DNA of 32,051 nucleotides, from assembly GCF_918698095.1 (NCBI RefSeq), contig NZ_CAKKLY010000050.1, forward strand, positions 1 to 32,051. The letters run 5' to 3'. Made by a program: the position numbers and the translations under genes. Below, in pieces: positions 1-7,509 of this stretch. The stretch is from Arthrobacter sp. Bi83 (GTDB lineage Bacteria; Actinomycetota; Actinomycetes; Actinomycetales; Micrococcaceae). Each line of letters begins with the position of its first letter. Position 1 is the stretch's first letter. The notes below the pieces were generated by a model that searched no databases, was not told the DNA's origin, and saw only the letters and a program-made list of their open reading frames with translations.

Positions 1-47
1 CTCTCACCTCCCGCACACTTCCCCCCCAACGCTCTCTCACCTCCCGC
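1..47 (-). repeat. Tandem repeat cluster, left (GTGAGAGAGCGTT core)
   Basis: Read on the minus strand, positions 47 to 28 are GCGGGAGGTGAGAGAGCGTT. A second copy, GCGGGAGGTGAGAG, occupies 14 to 1 and is cut by the window edge. The period is 33 bp, with a 13-nt G-rich spacer between copies. The core matches the cluster at 906-1021, but here it points the opposite way, so the two clusters face each other across the FBP gene. The array may continue to the left of the window. Confidence 0.75.
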
Positions 48-361
48 GTTGCCGAGATGGCCCGGATTTGGGAGGATGGCGAGGCGGGCCAGTGGTGCCC
101 GCCGACAGGCGATGGGCATCGGCCGGGAACGAGGGGATGAGCATGCTGAGGACCACTGAGGTCATCGCAGCCGTGGGAAGCGGGGCGGCCACAATGGCCT
201 GCTTGGCCTCCGCAGCAACGCCAGCCTTCCCCCGCCGGACCTGCCTTTAGCCGTCCCGACGAGCAATGCCCAAGAACGGGCTTTCTTTAGTGTGCGCGGA
301 TCCGCTGACACGGACCGTCATGCCCCCGAGGGGGACCATTCAAATTCGAAAGCTCATGACC
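48..361. other. Intergenic region upstream of the FBP gene
   Basis: About 310 bases between the left repeat cluster and the FBP start. A 60-codon open frame at 68-250 on the plus strand resembles no family I know, has no convincing ribosome binding site and has arginine/alanine-rich shadow composition, so I do not call it a gene. No clear promoter or terminator is visible. Confidence 0.5.
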
Positions 362-856
362 ATGCAAAAAATTACTCAGCAGCAGATCCGCTCGTCCTTC
401 GTAAATGCAAGCCGCTCGGAGGCGGCCAAGCTGACGTTACCCAGGGACTTCGACACCCTGGACTGGGACAGGCTGGACTTCCTCGGGTGGCGGGACGGCA
501 AGATGCCGCTACGCGGCTATCTGGTCCTGCCTCGGACCGGAGGTCTCACGGGGATTATGCTTCGTGCGCCTGAAGGCGGAGCAAGGAAAAGCCGTGCCGT
601 GCTCTGCGAGCTGTGCCGCGACGTGTTCTCGAAGGACGACGTCCTGTTGTGGGTCGCGAAACGAGCCGGGCAATCCGGCAGGGACGGCAACACCGTCGGG
701 ACGCTGATCTGCGCCGACTTCCTGTGCTGCGGCAACGTGCGCGTGGAGCCACCGGTCAACGAGATCAACCCGGACCCTGCCGCCGTCGTACTTCGGCAGA
801 TCGATGGACTGATGGCAAGGACCGAGCTGTTCCTGGACCGGGTTCAAGGACGCTAG
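362..856 (+). CDS. FBP-domain (EF-G-binding / FusB-like) zinc-finger protein
   Basis: A 164-residue protein that I recognise as the actinobacterial form of the FBP C-terminal treble-clef domain. That domain is related to FusB/FusC, which bind elongation factor G and release it from stalled ribosomes. The putative zinc ligands are a C-x-x-C pair (Cys82, Cys85, in VLCELC) and a second knuckle at Cys117 and Cys122/Cys123 (ICADFLCC). The N-terminal 60 residues carry the conserved DWDRLDFLGWRD stretch. ATG at 362 is chosen because the family sequence begins at MQKIT; ATG at 356 and more upstream starts are possible, and no strong Shine-Dalgarno decides. The gene lies alone between two opposed repeat clusters and converges on jetC, where a Wadjet operon would normally continue into jetD. 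A role in translation or antibiotic tolerance is inferred from the family only. Confidence 0.8.
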   Translation: MQKITQQQIRSSFVNASRSEAAKLTLPRDFDTLDWDRLDFLGWRDGKMPLRGYLVLPRTGGLTGIMLRAPEGGARKSRAVLCELCRDVFSKDDVLLWVAKRAGQSGRDGNTVGTLICADFLCCGNVRVEPPVNEINPDPAAVVLRQIDGLMARTELFLDRVQGR

Positions 857-893
857 CGCCCGACGCTCCATCAGATCCTGCCGTCTCAGCCGC

Positions 894-926
894 GGACGCT
901 CGCTCACATCCAGTGGGAGAGCGTCC
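894..926. terminator. Hairpin between convergent FBP and jetC genes
   Basis: GGACGCTCGCTCAC (894-907) pairs with GTGGGAGAGCGTCC (913-926) at 12 of 14 positions around a 5-nt loop. It lies downstream of both the FBP gene (ends 856) and jetC (ends 1044, minus strand), so it could terminate both. There is no T-run, so intrinsic termination is uncertain. The right arm is also the first, most degenerate unit of the 32-bp repeat array. Confidence 0.4.
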
Positions 927-1021
927 GCGGCATTCCCGCAGGAAGTGAGAGAGCGTCGGGATGGACCGGGCGAAAGGTGAGAGAGCGTCCGGGAAAACAC
1001 CGCAGGAAGTGAGAGAGCGTC
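906..1021 (+). repeat. Tandem repeat cluster, right (32-bp period)
   Basis: Four units end at 925, 957, 989 and 1021, exactly 32 bp apart. Units at 938-957 and 1002-1021 are identical 20-mers (GCAGGAAGTGAGAGAGCGTC). The unit at 970-989 is GCGAAAGGTGAGAGAGCGTC, and the one at 906-925 keeps only the right part. Conserved 20-nt blocks alternate with 12-nt variable blocks. The same core is found in inverse orientation at the left window edge. Confidence 0.8.
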
Positions 1022-1043
1022 CTGATGGGCCGGCCGGACGGGG

Positions 1044-4000
1044 TCAGCGGAGCACGATGTCCACGGGGTTGGCTTCGGACCGCCATTGCCCTCCGGACCC
1101 GGGTTTCGGCGCGATCACCGGGGCCGTCAGCACGCCCGAGCGGTTGGTGCGTTTGTCGCGCAGGATTTCAGTGACGGAACCAAGGTGCCGCGACAGGTCG
1201 ATGACGTTTTCCGGAGCGGCCAGGAGCAGCTGGAAACCAAATTCATGCAGCGCCTTGATGCCCGCACCGGCGAACTCTTCGGACGCCAAAACGAAGGCCT
1301 CATCCATCATCACGGTGCCGTAGGTGGTGAAGCCCTGCTCTGCGATGCCCAGCTGGTAGCTCAGCGCCGCGGCCATGATGAACGCCGTGAACCGCTGCCG
1401 CTCGCCGCCGGACATGGAGCCGGTGTCCGCGTGCATGAACACCTCGTTCTTCGTGCCCGCTTTGGCGCCTTTCTTTCCGGCAGGAACGTCCACCTCGCGG
1501 TGCTCCTTGCACTGGATGAACAAGTGCCCGCGCACGTCCAGCACCTCGGCGCGCCAGCGCCGGTCCTCCGGCGTCTGCGACCCCAGCCGCTTCACGAGAG
1601 TTTCCAACGACTTGTAACGGTTGGTGAGCTCGGCGTCGTCGTCCGTTTCCGAAGCAGCCGCGCCCGCAGCGCGCGAGGGCCGCGTATGCCGCGTCTTCAG
1701 CGCGTTCTGGATGGCGTCCTTGAACTGCTTCGCGGTGGGCGGCAGCGTCTGCTTGATGTCCAGTTCCAAGAAGCTGCCCTCGTGGAAATTGACCTCGGAC
1801 AGGATGCCGTTCAGCGGCAGGATGCGGCTGGTGATGGAGCGCCGCTCCTCGTCCAACAGATGCAGCAGCGTGCTGAACGATTCGTGCGTGCGCTGGTTGA
1901 AAAACTGCCGGAACTCGGCCTCCTGCGCGGGCAGTCCATCGCTGACAATCGCATGGTAGCGGGCTTCGAACTCGCTGGCCGCGCCGATCGACGTGCCGTG
2001 GTCGGCGGAGATGGCGGTGCCCCATTCGCGCACGAAGCCCTCGAAAAGGCGCGTGAGCCGCTCGGACGTGGCCTGCCCGCGCGATTCCGCCGCATGCAGC
2101 TCGCCCAGCAGCTGGGTCTTGACCCTGGCGGCGAGGTTGTCGAGCTCATGCATTTCCGTAACGTCGCCAAAACCGGTGAAGTACGGTTCCAGCGCGGTGA
2201 CTGTGGAGTCCGACGGCGGCGCCTGGTTCAGGCGGGCCCGCGCGGCTTCCAGCAGCGAATCGGAGGTGGTGAGCTGGTGGTCCAGCGCCTTGTATTCGCT
2301 CTGCAGCACGGCGGCGGACTCGGTGCTGGACTGGTGTTTCTGGCGTGCCGTCTCGATGTTGGCGCGCAGCGGTTCGAGGTCGGCCTGGGCCGCGAGGGCG
2401 TCCTTGAGCCGCTGCTCGATCCGGGTGAGTTCGTGCGTGGCAACGGCTGCCGAGACCTGGTCCCACGGGCGGTGGTCCTCGGCCACCCGGCGCAGCGCCT
2501 CGAGCTGCCGGGTCATGCCCTGGTGCGATTCCTCCCTGCTCTGGGCAAGCTCCGCGGCCTTGGCGAGTTCCTGCCGCAGGTCCGCCACCTGCCCGGCCAC
2601 CAGTTCGAGCTTGGAGGCGTTGTCGAAGCCGAGGACGTAGTCCTGGCGGCTGTTGAATCGGTCGTCCTTTTCCACGGTGTGCCGGTTCCGTTTGACCACG
2701 CCGCCCAGGCTCAGGCCCCGGTCCAGCCGGGCCAGTTCGTCCGGGTCTTCCACGCAAGGGTAGGCGAAGTCGAGGGCGATGCGTTCGCGGATCCACTGCC
2801 CGGCGTCGGCCACGGACCCGGTGGTGAGGATGTCCAGCTTGGTCAGCAGGTCGCCGTCGGACACGTCCTCCACAGCCAGCGCGCCGCCGGCAAGGGGCTT
2901 GGACACGTCAACTGCGCGGAGGGCACCGCGGACGGTGTGGTCGTTCAGGTACCGCGTGACGGCGGCGAAGTGCTCGCCCGGAACCAGCAGCGTGGTCGCC
3001 AGGTTGCGGAGCGCGCGCTCGGCGGCCGGCCGCCACTGTTCCTCACCCTCGGCAAGGTCGATGAGCTCTCCCCCGAAGGGCATCAGCTCCTCGGGGACGC
3101 CCGCCGCGGCCGCGATGGCGGCCCGGTTTTCGATGCTCGACGGCGGCAACAGGGACTTCCGCGTCTTCAGCGACACGAGCTCCTGCTCGGCGGCGGCGAG
3201 CTCGCGCTTCCTGGTGGCGTGGCCATCAAAAGCCTCGAAACGGAGCTCCTTCAACGCCTCCGAATCATCCTTGAGTTCGGCGGAGCGGGCGGCAGCCTGC
3301 TCGTGGGCCTGCTCCCAGCCCTCGGCCGACCAGTGCAGCTGAAGGCCGGCGTCGGCCAGCGCCTGGCGGGCGGCCTCCTCCACCTGCTCGCGTAGCTTGA
3401 GCCCCACCCGGGCATTCTCGAGCGATTGCTCGATGGATGAGATGGCGTTGCCGCCCTGGTTGTTGTAGTCGGCTTCGAGCTGGCGCAGCTCTTTGGCCAG
3501 GCCGTCGCGGACAGCACGTTCGGCCCCGAGCTCCTTGGCCTTTACCTGCGCGAGTGCCTTGAAGCGGGCCAGGGTCTTCCCGTGCACCGCGACGGCCAGC
3601 TGCTGCCGGTAGGCCTCGAATTCCCCGCCTGCCAGTTCCCGGAGCCGGTTCGCGTCCAGCAGCGAATGGGCGTATTCCCTGTTCAGCTCCGGAACCGGGG
3701 CGAGCTGGTCGCGCTGCTGGCGCACGTCCTCGAGCCGCTGCCGGATGGACATGAGGTTGCTGAATTCCTCAACGACGCCGTCCGCCGCGGCCAGCGTGGC
3801 CGGGGCATCCAGAACCTGGTCGCGGAAAAAGGTGTTGACGCTCCCGCCCAGGCCTTTTCCGGCCTGGATCACGCGGAGCAGCGGCAGCGCCTGGTCAGAG
3901 TTGATGCCCAGGAGGCGCCGGAAACGCTCGGCGAAGGCCTTATGGACATCAAAGATCTGCGCGTCCGGGAAGATGCTTTCCAGCGCAGCCTTGGTGAAGC

Positions 4001-4514
4001 GCCTCTCGGCGATGTCCTCAATCGCGGGCAGGTCCAGCGGCACGTTGTCGATCAGGTAGTACCGGCCGACGCTCGACTCCGTGCCGTTCTTCGGCAGGTC
4101 GAACAGGGCGGACACCGACACCTTGGTGCCGGCCGCGTTGTCGAACGTCAGGGCGACGGCGGACCAGGTGGCACCGGGGCGCTGGAAGGCACTGGCCGAG
4201 CCCTCGCCTACTGCTTTGTCCCCCACCTTGCCGCGCATGTACGTGAACGTGGTCCTCTTGTCCTCGACAGCTCCGCCGGAGCGCTGGGCGGCAGCCTCGT
4301 TGGAGCGCGGCCGGGCGTCGAACACGCGGAGCATGGCGTCGAACAGCGTTGACTTGCCGACGCCCGAGTTGCCCGTAAGCAGTGTGCCGTTGCGGTCCAC
4401 GTGCATCGTATGCGCTCCGTGGAACGTCCCCCAGTTGACCACTTGGACCAGCGCGAGGCGCATCTGGCCGGGGTTGGTGAGCTCGCCCATCGGGAGCATG
4501 GTTGCGATGCTCAC
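1044..4514 (-). CDS. jetC: JetC/MksB-like SMC ATPase of a Wadjet (MksBEF) system
   Basis: A 1156-residue MukB/SbcC-like ATPase, the motor subunit of the Wadjet/MksBEF condensin that recognises and loop-extrudes small circular DNA. The Walker A motif GNSGVGKS is at residues 48-55. The middle 750 residues are Glu/Ala/Gln/Leu-rich, as in a long coiled coil, and no CxxC zinc hook is visible. An ABC-type signature SGGERQR lies near residue 1035 and Walker B (VMMDEAF) near 1068-1074. Both ATPase halves are present, so the protein looks complete. The GTG start overlaps the jetB stop by 4 nt (GTGA), implying translational coupling; an ATG five codons further in is an alternative. The protein ends normally at 1044, but no jetD follows. 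The assignment to jetC rather than another SMC-like protein rests mainly on its DUF3375 and DUF4194 partners. Confidence 0.88.
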   Translation of the reverse strand: MSIATMLPMGELTNPGQMRLALVQVVNWGTFHGAHTMHVDRNGTLLTGNSGVGKSTLFDAMLRVFDARPRSNEAAAQRSGGAVEDKRTTFTYMRGKVGDKAVGEGSASAFQRPGATWSAVALTFDNAAGTKVSVSALFDLPKNGTESSVGRYYLIDNVPLDLPAIEDIAERRFTKAALESIFPDAQIFDVHKAFAERFRRLLGINSDQALPLLRVIQAGKGLGGSVNTFFRDQVLDAPATLAAADGVVEEFSNLMSIRQRLEDVRQQRDQLAPVPELNREYAHSLLDANRLRELAGGEFEAYRQQLAVAVHGKTLARFKALAQVKAKELGAERAVRDGLAKELRQLEADYNNQGGNAISSIEQSLENARVGLKLREQVEEAARQALADAGLQLHWSAEGWEQAHEQAAARSAELKDDSEALKELRFEAFDGHATRKRELAAAEQELVSLKTRKSLLPPSSIENRAAIAAAAGVPEELMPFGGELIDLAEGEEQWRPAAERALRNLATTLLVPGEHFAAVTRYLNDHTVRGALRAVDVSKPLAGGALAVEDVSDGDLLTKLDILTTGSVADAGQWIRERIALDFAYPCVEDPDELARLDRGLSLGGVVKRNRHTVEKDDRFNSRQDYVLGFDNASKLELVAGQVADLRQELAKAAELAQSREESHQGMTRQLEALRRVAEDHRPWDQVSAAVATHELTRIEQRLKDALAAQADLEPLRANIETARQKHQSSTESAAVLQSEYKALDHQLTTSDSLLEAARARLNQAPPSDSTVTALEPYFTGFGDVTEMHELDNLAARVKTQLLGELHAAESRGQATSERLTRLFEGFVREWGTAISADHGTSIGAASEFEARYHAIVSDGLPAQEAEFRQFFNQRTHESFSTLLHLLDEERRSITSRILPLNGILSEVNFHEGSFLELDIKQTLPPTAKQFKDAIQNALKTRHTRPSRAAGAAASETDDDAELTNRYKSLETLVKRLGSQTPEDRRWRAEVLDVRGHLFIQCKEHREVDVPAGKKGAKAGTKNEVFMHADTGSMSGGERQRFTAFIMAAALSYQLGIAEQGFTTYGTVMMDEAFVLASEEFAGAGIKALHEFGFQLLLAAPENVIDLSRHLGSVTEILRDKRTNRSGVLTAPVIAPKPGSGGQWRSEANPVDIVLR

Positions 4515-5347
4515 TTGGCCGCCTCCACTTCGTCAGTGTCATCGTCAGTTTCGGCAGGCTCAACCAGCGTACTGTCGTCGAGCTCTATCAGCGCTTCCGT
4601 ACCTGTGGGGTCGGCAGTGGCTGCGACCAGGGCTTCGATCTGGGCCGGGATGTCTCCGATGTTTTCGAAGGGGAGGGCCAGCGGGAGGGCGTTGGAGATT
4701 GTGTAGACGTCGTCCAGGCCTGTGGTGAGCAGGAGTTGGCGGGCCAGGAGCTTGGTGATTGCCCGGTTGACCACGTCTGAGTCGCGGAGGGCGTCCTGCT
4801 GGCCGGCCGGCTGGTAGTGCGCCACGAGCTCGGCGATTTCCTCGCGGGTGATCGTGGGATCGGTTTGGGCCGTGACGTGGCGGTCCAGCAGGAGTCTGAG
4901 GCGGAGCAGCACGATTGTTTCCACCCGGCTCAGGGCACGCTGCTGGCGAAGGATGCTCGAACGGGTGCTGCCGCCGATGGCTTCGGGGTCCACCGGGCGC
5001 AGCACAGCAATCTTGCGTTCATGGTCCAGCTGGAGCGTGAGGAACAGTTCGGAGAGCCGGCTGCGAAGGATCAGCTGGTTGTCGAGGAGGGTTGTCCAGA
5101 GTTTCTCGTCGCGGCCGCCATCCACGTACGGGCCCTTCAGCAGCTTCACGAGGGCTTGGCGCACCTTCATGGAAAGCACGCCGGTGTCGCCCGGGAAGAG
5201 CGCGGCGCCGTCCACGAAGGTGTCGCGCGGGGTGACTCCGCCGCTGATTGAGCTTGTCGAAATCCCGGCCTCCTGGGGCTCGACAGGCTCGACCACCGGT
5301 GCGTGCTCGTCCACCGGGGTTTCCGTCGTCGTAATCTCTTCAGTCAT
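4511..5347 (-). CDS. jetB: JetB/MksE-like subunit (DUF4194)
   Basis: A 278-residue protein corresponding to DUF4194, the MukE-like winged-helix partner that binds the kleisin in Wadjet complexes. The conserved core (about residues 45-235) includes GVLSMKVRQALVKLLKGPYV and the RVETIVLLRLRLLLDR helix. ATG at 5347 is chosen because it overlaps the end of jetA by 8 nt and begins a plausible acidic N-terminus; the frame stays open further upstream only as an arginine-rich shadow of jetA. The protein ends in a Glu/Asp-rich tail. The N-terminal segment (around VVEPVEP...ISTSSISGG) and the tail (LVEPAE) are encoded by stretches resembling a palindromic interspersed repeat, so the termini may be repeat-derived. 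The stop overlaps the jetC GTG. Confidence 0.87.
   Translation of the reverse strand: MTEEITTTETPVDEHAPVVEPVEPQEAGISTSSISGGVTPRDTFVDGAALFPGDTGVLSMKVRQALVKLLKGPYVDGGRDEKLWTTLLDNQLILRSRLSELFLTLQLDHERKIAVLRPVDPEAIGGSTRSSILRQQRALSRVETIVLLRLRLLLDRHVTAQTDPTITREEIAELVAHYQPAGQQDALRDSDVVNRAITKLLARQLLLTTGLDDVYTISNALPLALPFENIGDIPAQIEALVAATADPTGTEALIELDDSTLVEPAETDDDTDEVEAAK
4548..4569. repeat. Repeat-like half-site within the jetB 3' end
   Basis: The plus strand reads AGTTTCGGCAGGCTCAACCA followed by GCG. It resembles one arm of the inverted pair at 5241-5299 (shared pattern TCGRCAGGCTC-ACCA). On the coding strand it encodes LVEPAETD of the acidic JetB tail. Confidence 0.45.
5241..5299. repeat. Inverted repeat (REP-like) inside the jetB 5' end
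   Basis: The left arm (5241-5266, containing GATTGAGCTTGTCGAAATC) is nearly complementary to the right arm (5275-5299, containing GGCTCGACAGGCTCGACCAC), with a short loop between them. The motif belongs to the TTTCGACARGCTCAACCACCGG type of palindromic element that I know to be widespread in high-GC actinobacterial genomes. Here it is read in frame within jetB and adds roughly 18-20 residues. Confidence 0.6.
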
Positions 5348-6797
5348 CGGAATCCTTCTTGAGCGTGACCACCGGCAGGAAAGCCTTGCGGGTGGTGCCG
5401 TCGATCTGTTTGAACTCGACGGCGTCCCAGGCCTCGCGGTGGAAGCCTGCGCCGTCGTGGAGGGCGTGCGAGAGAAGCGCGCGGATGGAGTTGATGTGCC
5501 GTTCCTCCGGTGCGAGCTGCTCCCACGCCTCGGAAAGTGACGCTGCACCCGCAAGCGCTGCCCGGATGGCCTCGGGGCGGGCCTTGCCGGTGCGCGGCGA
5601 GCGCACGCGGTCCGAGTCGCTGAACGCGATGGGGTCGGCGAGCTTGGGCGGGGCCGCGAACTCGTCGGGATCGAACAGCTTCACCATGGCAAGGGACTCG
5701 AAGCCTGCGTTGAACAGCACCGGGCCGCGGACCATGCCGGGCTGCTCGCGTTCGTAGGGCAGGGAACGGATGGCCTGTTCGGCCTCGCGCAGCACCTTGC
5801 GGAGCAGGACAGACTGGCGGAAGTCGTCGCTCTGGACGTAGGTGTTCAGGCTCTCGCTGAGCTTGCCGTAGATGCGCTGGATCTGGCTGTGCTGCTGCCT
5901 GAGCTCGGCCACGAGGTTCTTCAGTGTTTCGCGGTCCTCAGGTGAAAGGTCGTCCGCGAACTGCCGGCTCAGGACCTCGCCGATCGCCGAGCGGAAGCGC
6001 AGCTGCTGCTGCGGGTCCTCGAGGAAGGCGGCAAAGGAGCGGAAAGTCCTGCCCTCGGGGCTCTGCCTCAGCCGCTTGTCCGCCTCCAGCACCTGCGCCA
6101 TGGTAGCGCCCTTGCTCAGCGATTCCTCAATGATCTGGTTGCGCAGCCCGCCGACGAGCTCCTCGATGCGGTCACGCATTTTCTTGTAGTCCGCGGGCAG
6201 GCTGGCCGCGAGGTCCAGGATGTTGCCCGCCGCTTCCACGGCCTCGTCGTCATCCAGCAGCCCGTCGAAATCGCCGGAACTGATGTCCTGGATGAGCTGC
6301 TGCCGCTCCTCGATCTCCTCTTCCAGCGACTCCAGACGGGCGCTCTGGTCCGGGTTGGTCTCGTTGGCCAGCTTCTCCACGTCACCCAGCAGGGTTCCCA
6401 GCCGGGATCCGTTCAGGGTGGAACGTTCACTGGAAAGACTGTCCAGGAACGCCAGCACGCGGGCCGCCGGTTCTGTGACTTCGTAAACGATCTGTCCGGA
6501 CTGGTTCCGCCGGGTCAGGAACTGCTTGCGTGTCCATTCGTCACCGAAGGACTTGCCGTTGGCGCTGCCACCCAGCCCCGGCTCCTGGCGGCGGAGCTGC
6601 TCAAGGAAGGAATCGACGTCGGCATGGAACTCTTCCAGCGGAAGCTGCGGCCGCGTGCGGGTGAAGGATGCCTGCAGCACCGCGATCACCCAGGGCGCGG
6701 AGCGCGTGAGCGCCCAGGCGGGCCCCCTGGTGAGGAGCTCGAGGTCCCGGAGCCGTGCGCTGATGGCGTCAGCGGAGGACGTGGCTGACCGGGGCAC
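5340..6797 (-). CDS. jetA: JetA/MksF-like kleisin subunit (DUF3375)
   Basis: A 485-residue protein matching the usual length of DUF3375, the MukF-like kleisin of Wadjet/MksBEF that links the heads of the SMC dimer and carries the MukE-like subunit. The N-terminal winged-helix-like part has LLTRGPAWALTRSAPWVIAVL and an ERSTLNGSRL stretch near residues 127-136. The middle (about 150-210) is a highly acidic helical region, and the C-terminal third has the conserved LRKVLREAEQAIRSLPYERE type of motif. A GTG start at 6797 is supported by AAGGAGAG about 5 nt upstream. It is the first gene of the three-gene operon; its stop overlaps the jetB ATG by 8 nt. Complete, with no visible damage. Confidence 0.87.
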   Translation of the reverse strand: MPRSATSSADAISARLRDLELLTRGPAWALTRSAPWVIAVLQASFTRTRPQLPLEEFHADVDSFLEQLRRQEPGLGGSANGKSFGDEWTRKQFLTRRNQSGQIVYEVTEPAARVLAFLDSLSSERSTLNGSRLGTLLGDVEKLANETNPDQSARLESLEEEIEERQQLIQDISSGDFDGLLDDDEAVEAAGNILDLAASLPADYKKMRDRIEELVGGLRNQIIEESLSKGATMAQVLEADKRLRQSPEGRTFRSFAAFLEDPQQQLRFRSAIGEVLSRQFADDLSPEDRETLKNLVAELRQQHSQIQRIYGKLSESLNTYVQSDDFRQSVLLRKVLREAEQAIRSLPYEREQPGMVRGPVLFNAGFESLAMVKLFDPDEFAAPPKLADPIAFSDSDRVRSPRTGKARPEAIRAALAGAASLSEAWEQLAPEERHINSIRALLSHALHDGAGFHREAWDAVEFKQIDGTTRKAFLPVVTLKKDSDD

Positions 6798-7144
6798 ACA
6801 CTCTCCTTAAGCTGAGTTGGGGATGGTCTCGGCAGAGGAAACCGGAAAACTGCCAACTACAAGGTTAACGCAGAGGGCCTTTCACCTAAGGCGTGAGGGT
6901 GCGCTGGGCCAGGCCTGGGCCAACGAGCGTCCCGATTGGGCTGCCGCTGACCGCGCGTTGACGGGGGAAAAACGTCAGGCATGTTGCTGGTGGGGTTGCT
7001 GAGACAAAGCCGTGACCTACGGAGCAGTATGATTTCGATCCCGTATCAACAGGCGCGACCCGCCATGCAGCCTGTGGATGGACCCGGCGGCCCGCCCTAA
7101 GCTCGTGCTACTGATCCAACCGCAGCAAAGGCGCAGGGGGAAGC
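6798..7144. other. Divergent intergenic region between jetA and a small membrane gene
   Basis: About 350 bases that must hold the promoters of the jet operon (leftwards) and of the gene at 7145 (rightwards). A TATGAT box at 7028-7033 is a possible -10 for the rightward gene, but no well-spaced -35 accompanies it. A 61-codon frame at 6817-7002 looks non-coding. AAGGAGAG for jetA lies at 6801-6808. Confidence 0.4.
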
Positions 7145-7447
7145 ATGGAGTTCGACCTAAGTGCAGTGGAGACGGCAACCTTGGTGTTCACAGGAACGCT
7201 GGTTTTTGCCATGGTGCTGGTCCTGTTCGTGGCGGCGGCGGCATGTGCCGCGTTGGTCCTGGTGGGGGTGGGGCGGCTGGCCTGGCTGATCGTCGCCGGC
7301 ACCCTGCTCGGGCTGGTCCACGGCATCAACCATTTGTGGGACCGGCTGGTGCACCATGCCTCCACCGTGGAGCTGCCCGGAGATTTTCAGGGCCAGCCCT
7401 CCCCTAGCACCGGTACTTACCCGCGGGTAGCATTGAGGGACAGCTGA
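7145..7447 (+). CDS. Small membrane protein of unknown function
   Basis: A 100-residue protein that I cannot assign to a named family. Residues about 10-35 and 38-60 are strongly hydrophobic (LVFTGTLVFAMVLVLFVAAAA, then LAWLIVAGTLLGLVHG), giving two likely membrane helices, followed by a short polar tail. A G-rich GCAGGGGGAAGC stretch precedes the ATG at 7145 at suitable spacing. The helical hairpin resembles the N-terminus of the protein at 11218 (GT-hydrophobic stretch-GRL-LIV pattern), suggesting a small paralogous group. It ends 62 bp before the acyl-CoA dehydrogenase and could be cotranscribed with it. Confidence 0.65.
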   Translation: MEFDLSAVETATLVFTGTLVFAMVLVLFVAAAACAALVLVGVGRLAWLIVAGTLLGLVHGINHLWDRLVHHASTVELPGDFQGQPSPSTGTYPRVALRDS

Positions 7448-7509
7448 AGGGTTCTCCACCCGCGGCGGACCCAGGGCTCAAGCCGGTCACCGGTTAGAGG
7501 AGATGCCCC

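Noticed and set aside
68..250. 60-codon frame near the left edge
   Set aside because: No ribosome binding site, no hydrophobic or conserved pattern; composition like random high-GC sequence.
906..1021. CRISPR array at the evenly spaced repeats
   Set aside because: Conserved blocks are 20 nt with 12-nt spacers, only four units, and the first is degenerate; no cas genes nearby. CRISPR spacers are about twice as long or more.
1086..3395. 769-codon open frame on the plus strand opposite jetC
   Set aside because: Long open frames antisense to GC-rich genes are common. The translation has Arg/Gly/Val-rich shadow composition and no motif, while the minus-strand frame has clear ATPase motifs.
5348..5554. 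N-terminal extension of JetB by 69 residues
   Set aside because: The extra stretch is Arg/Ser/Pro-rich, lies entirely within jetA in another frame, and the ATG at 5347 has the expected coupling overlap.
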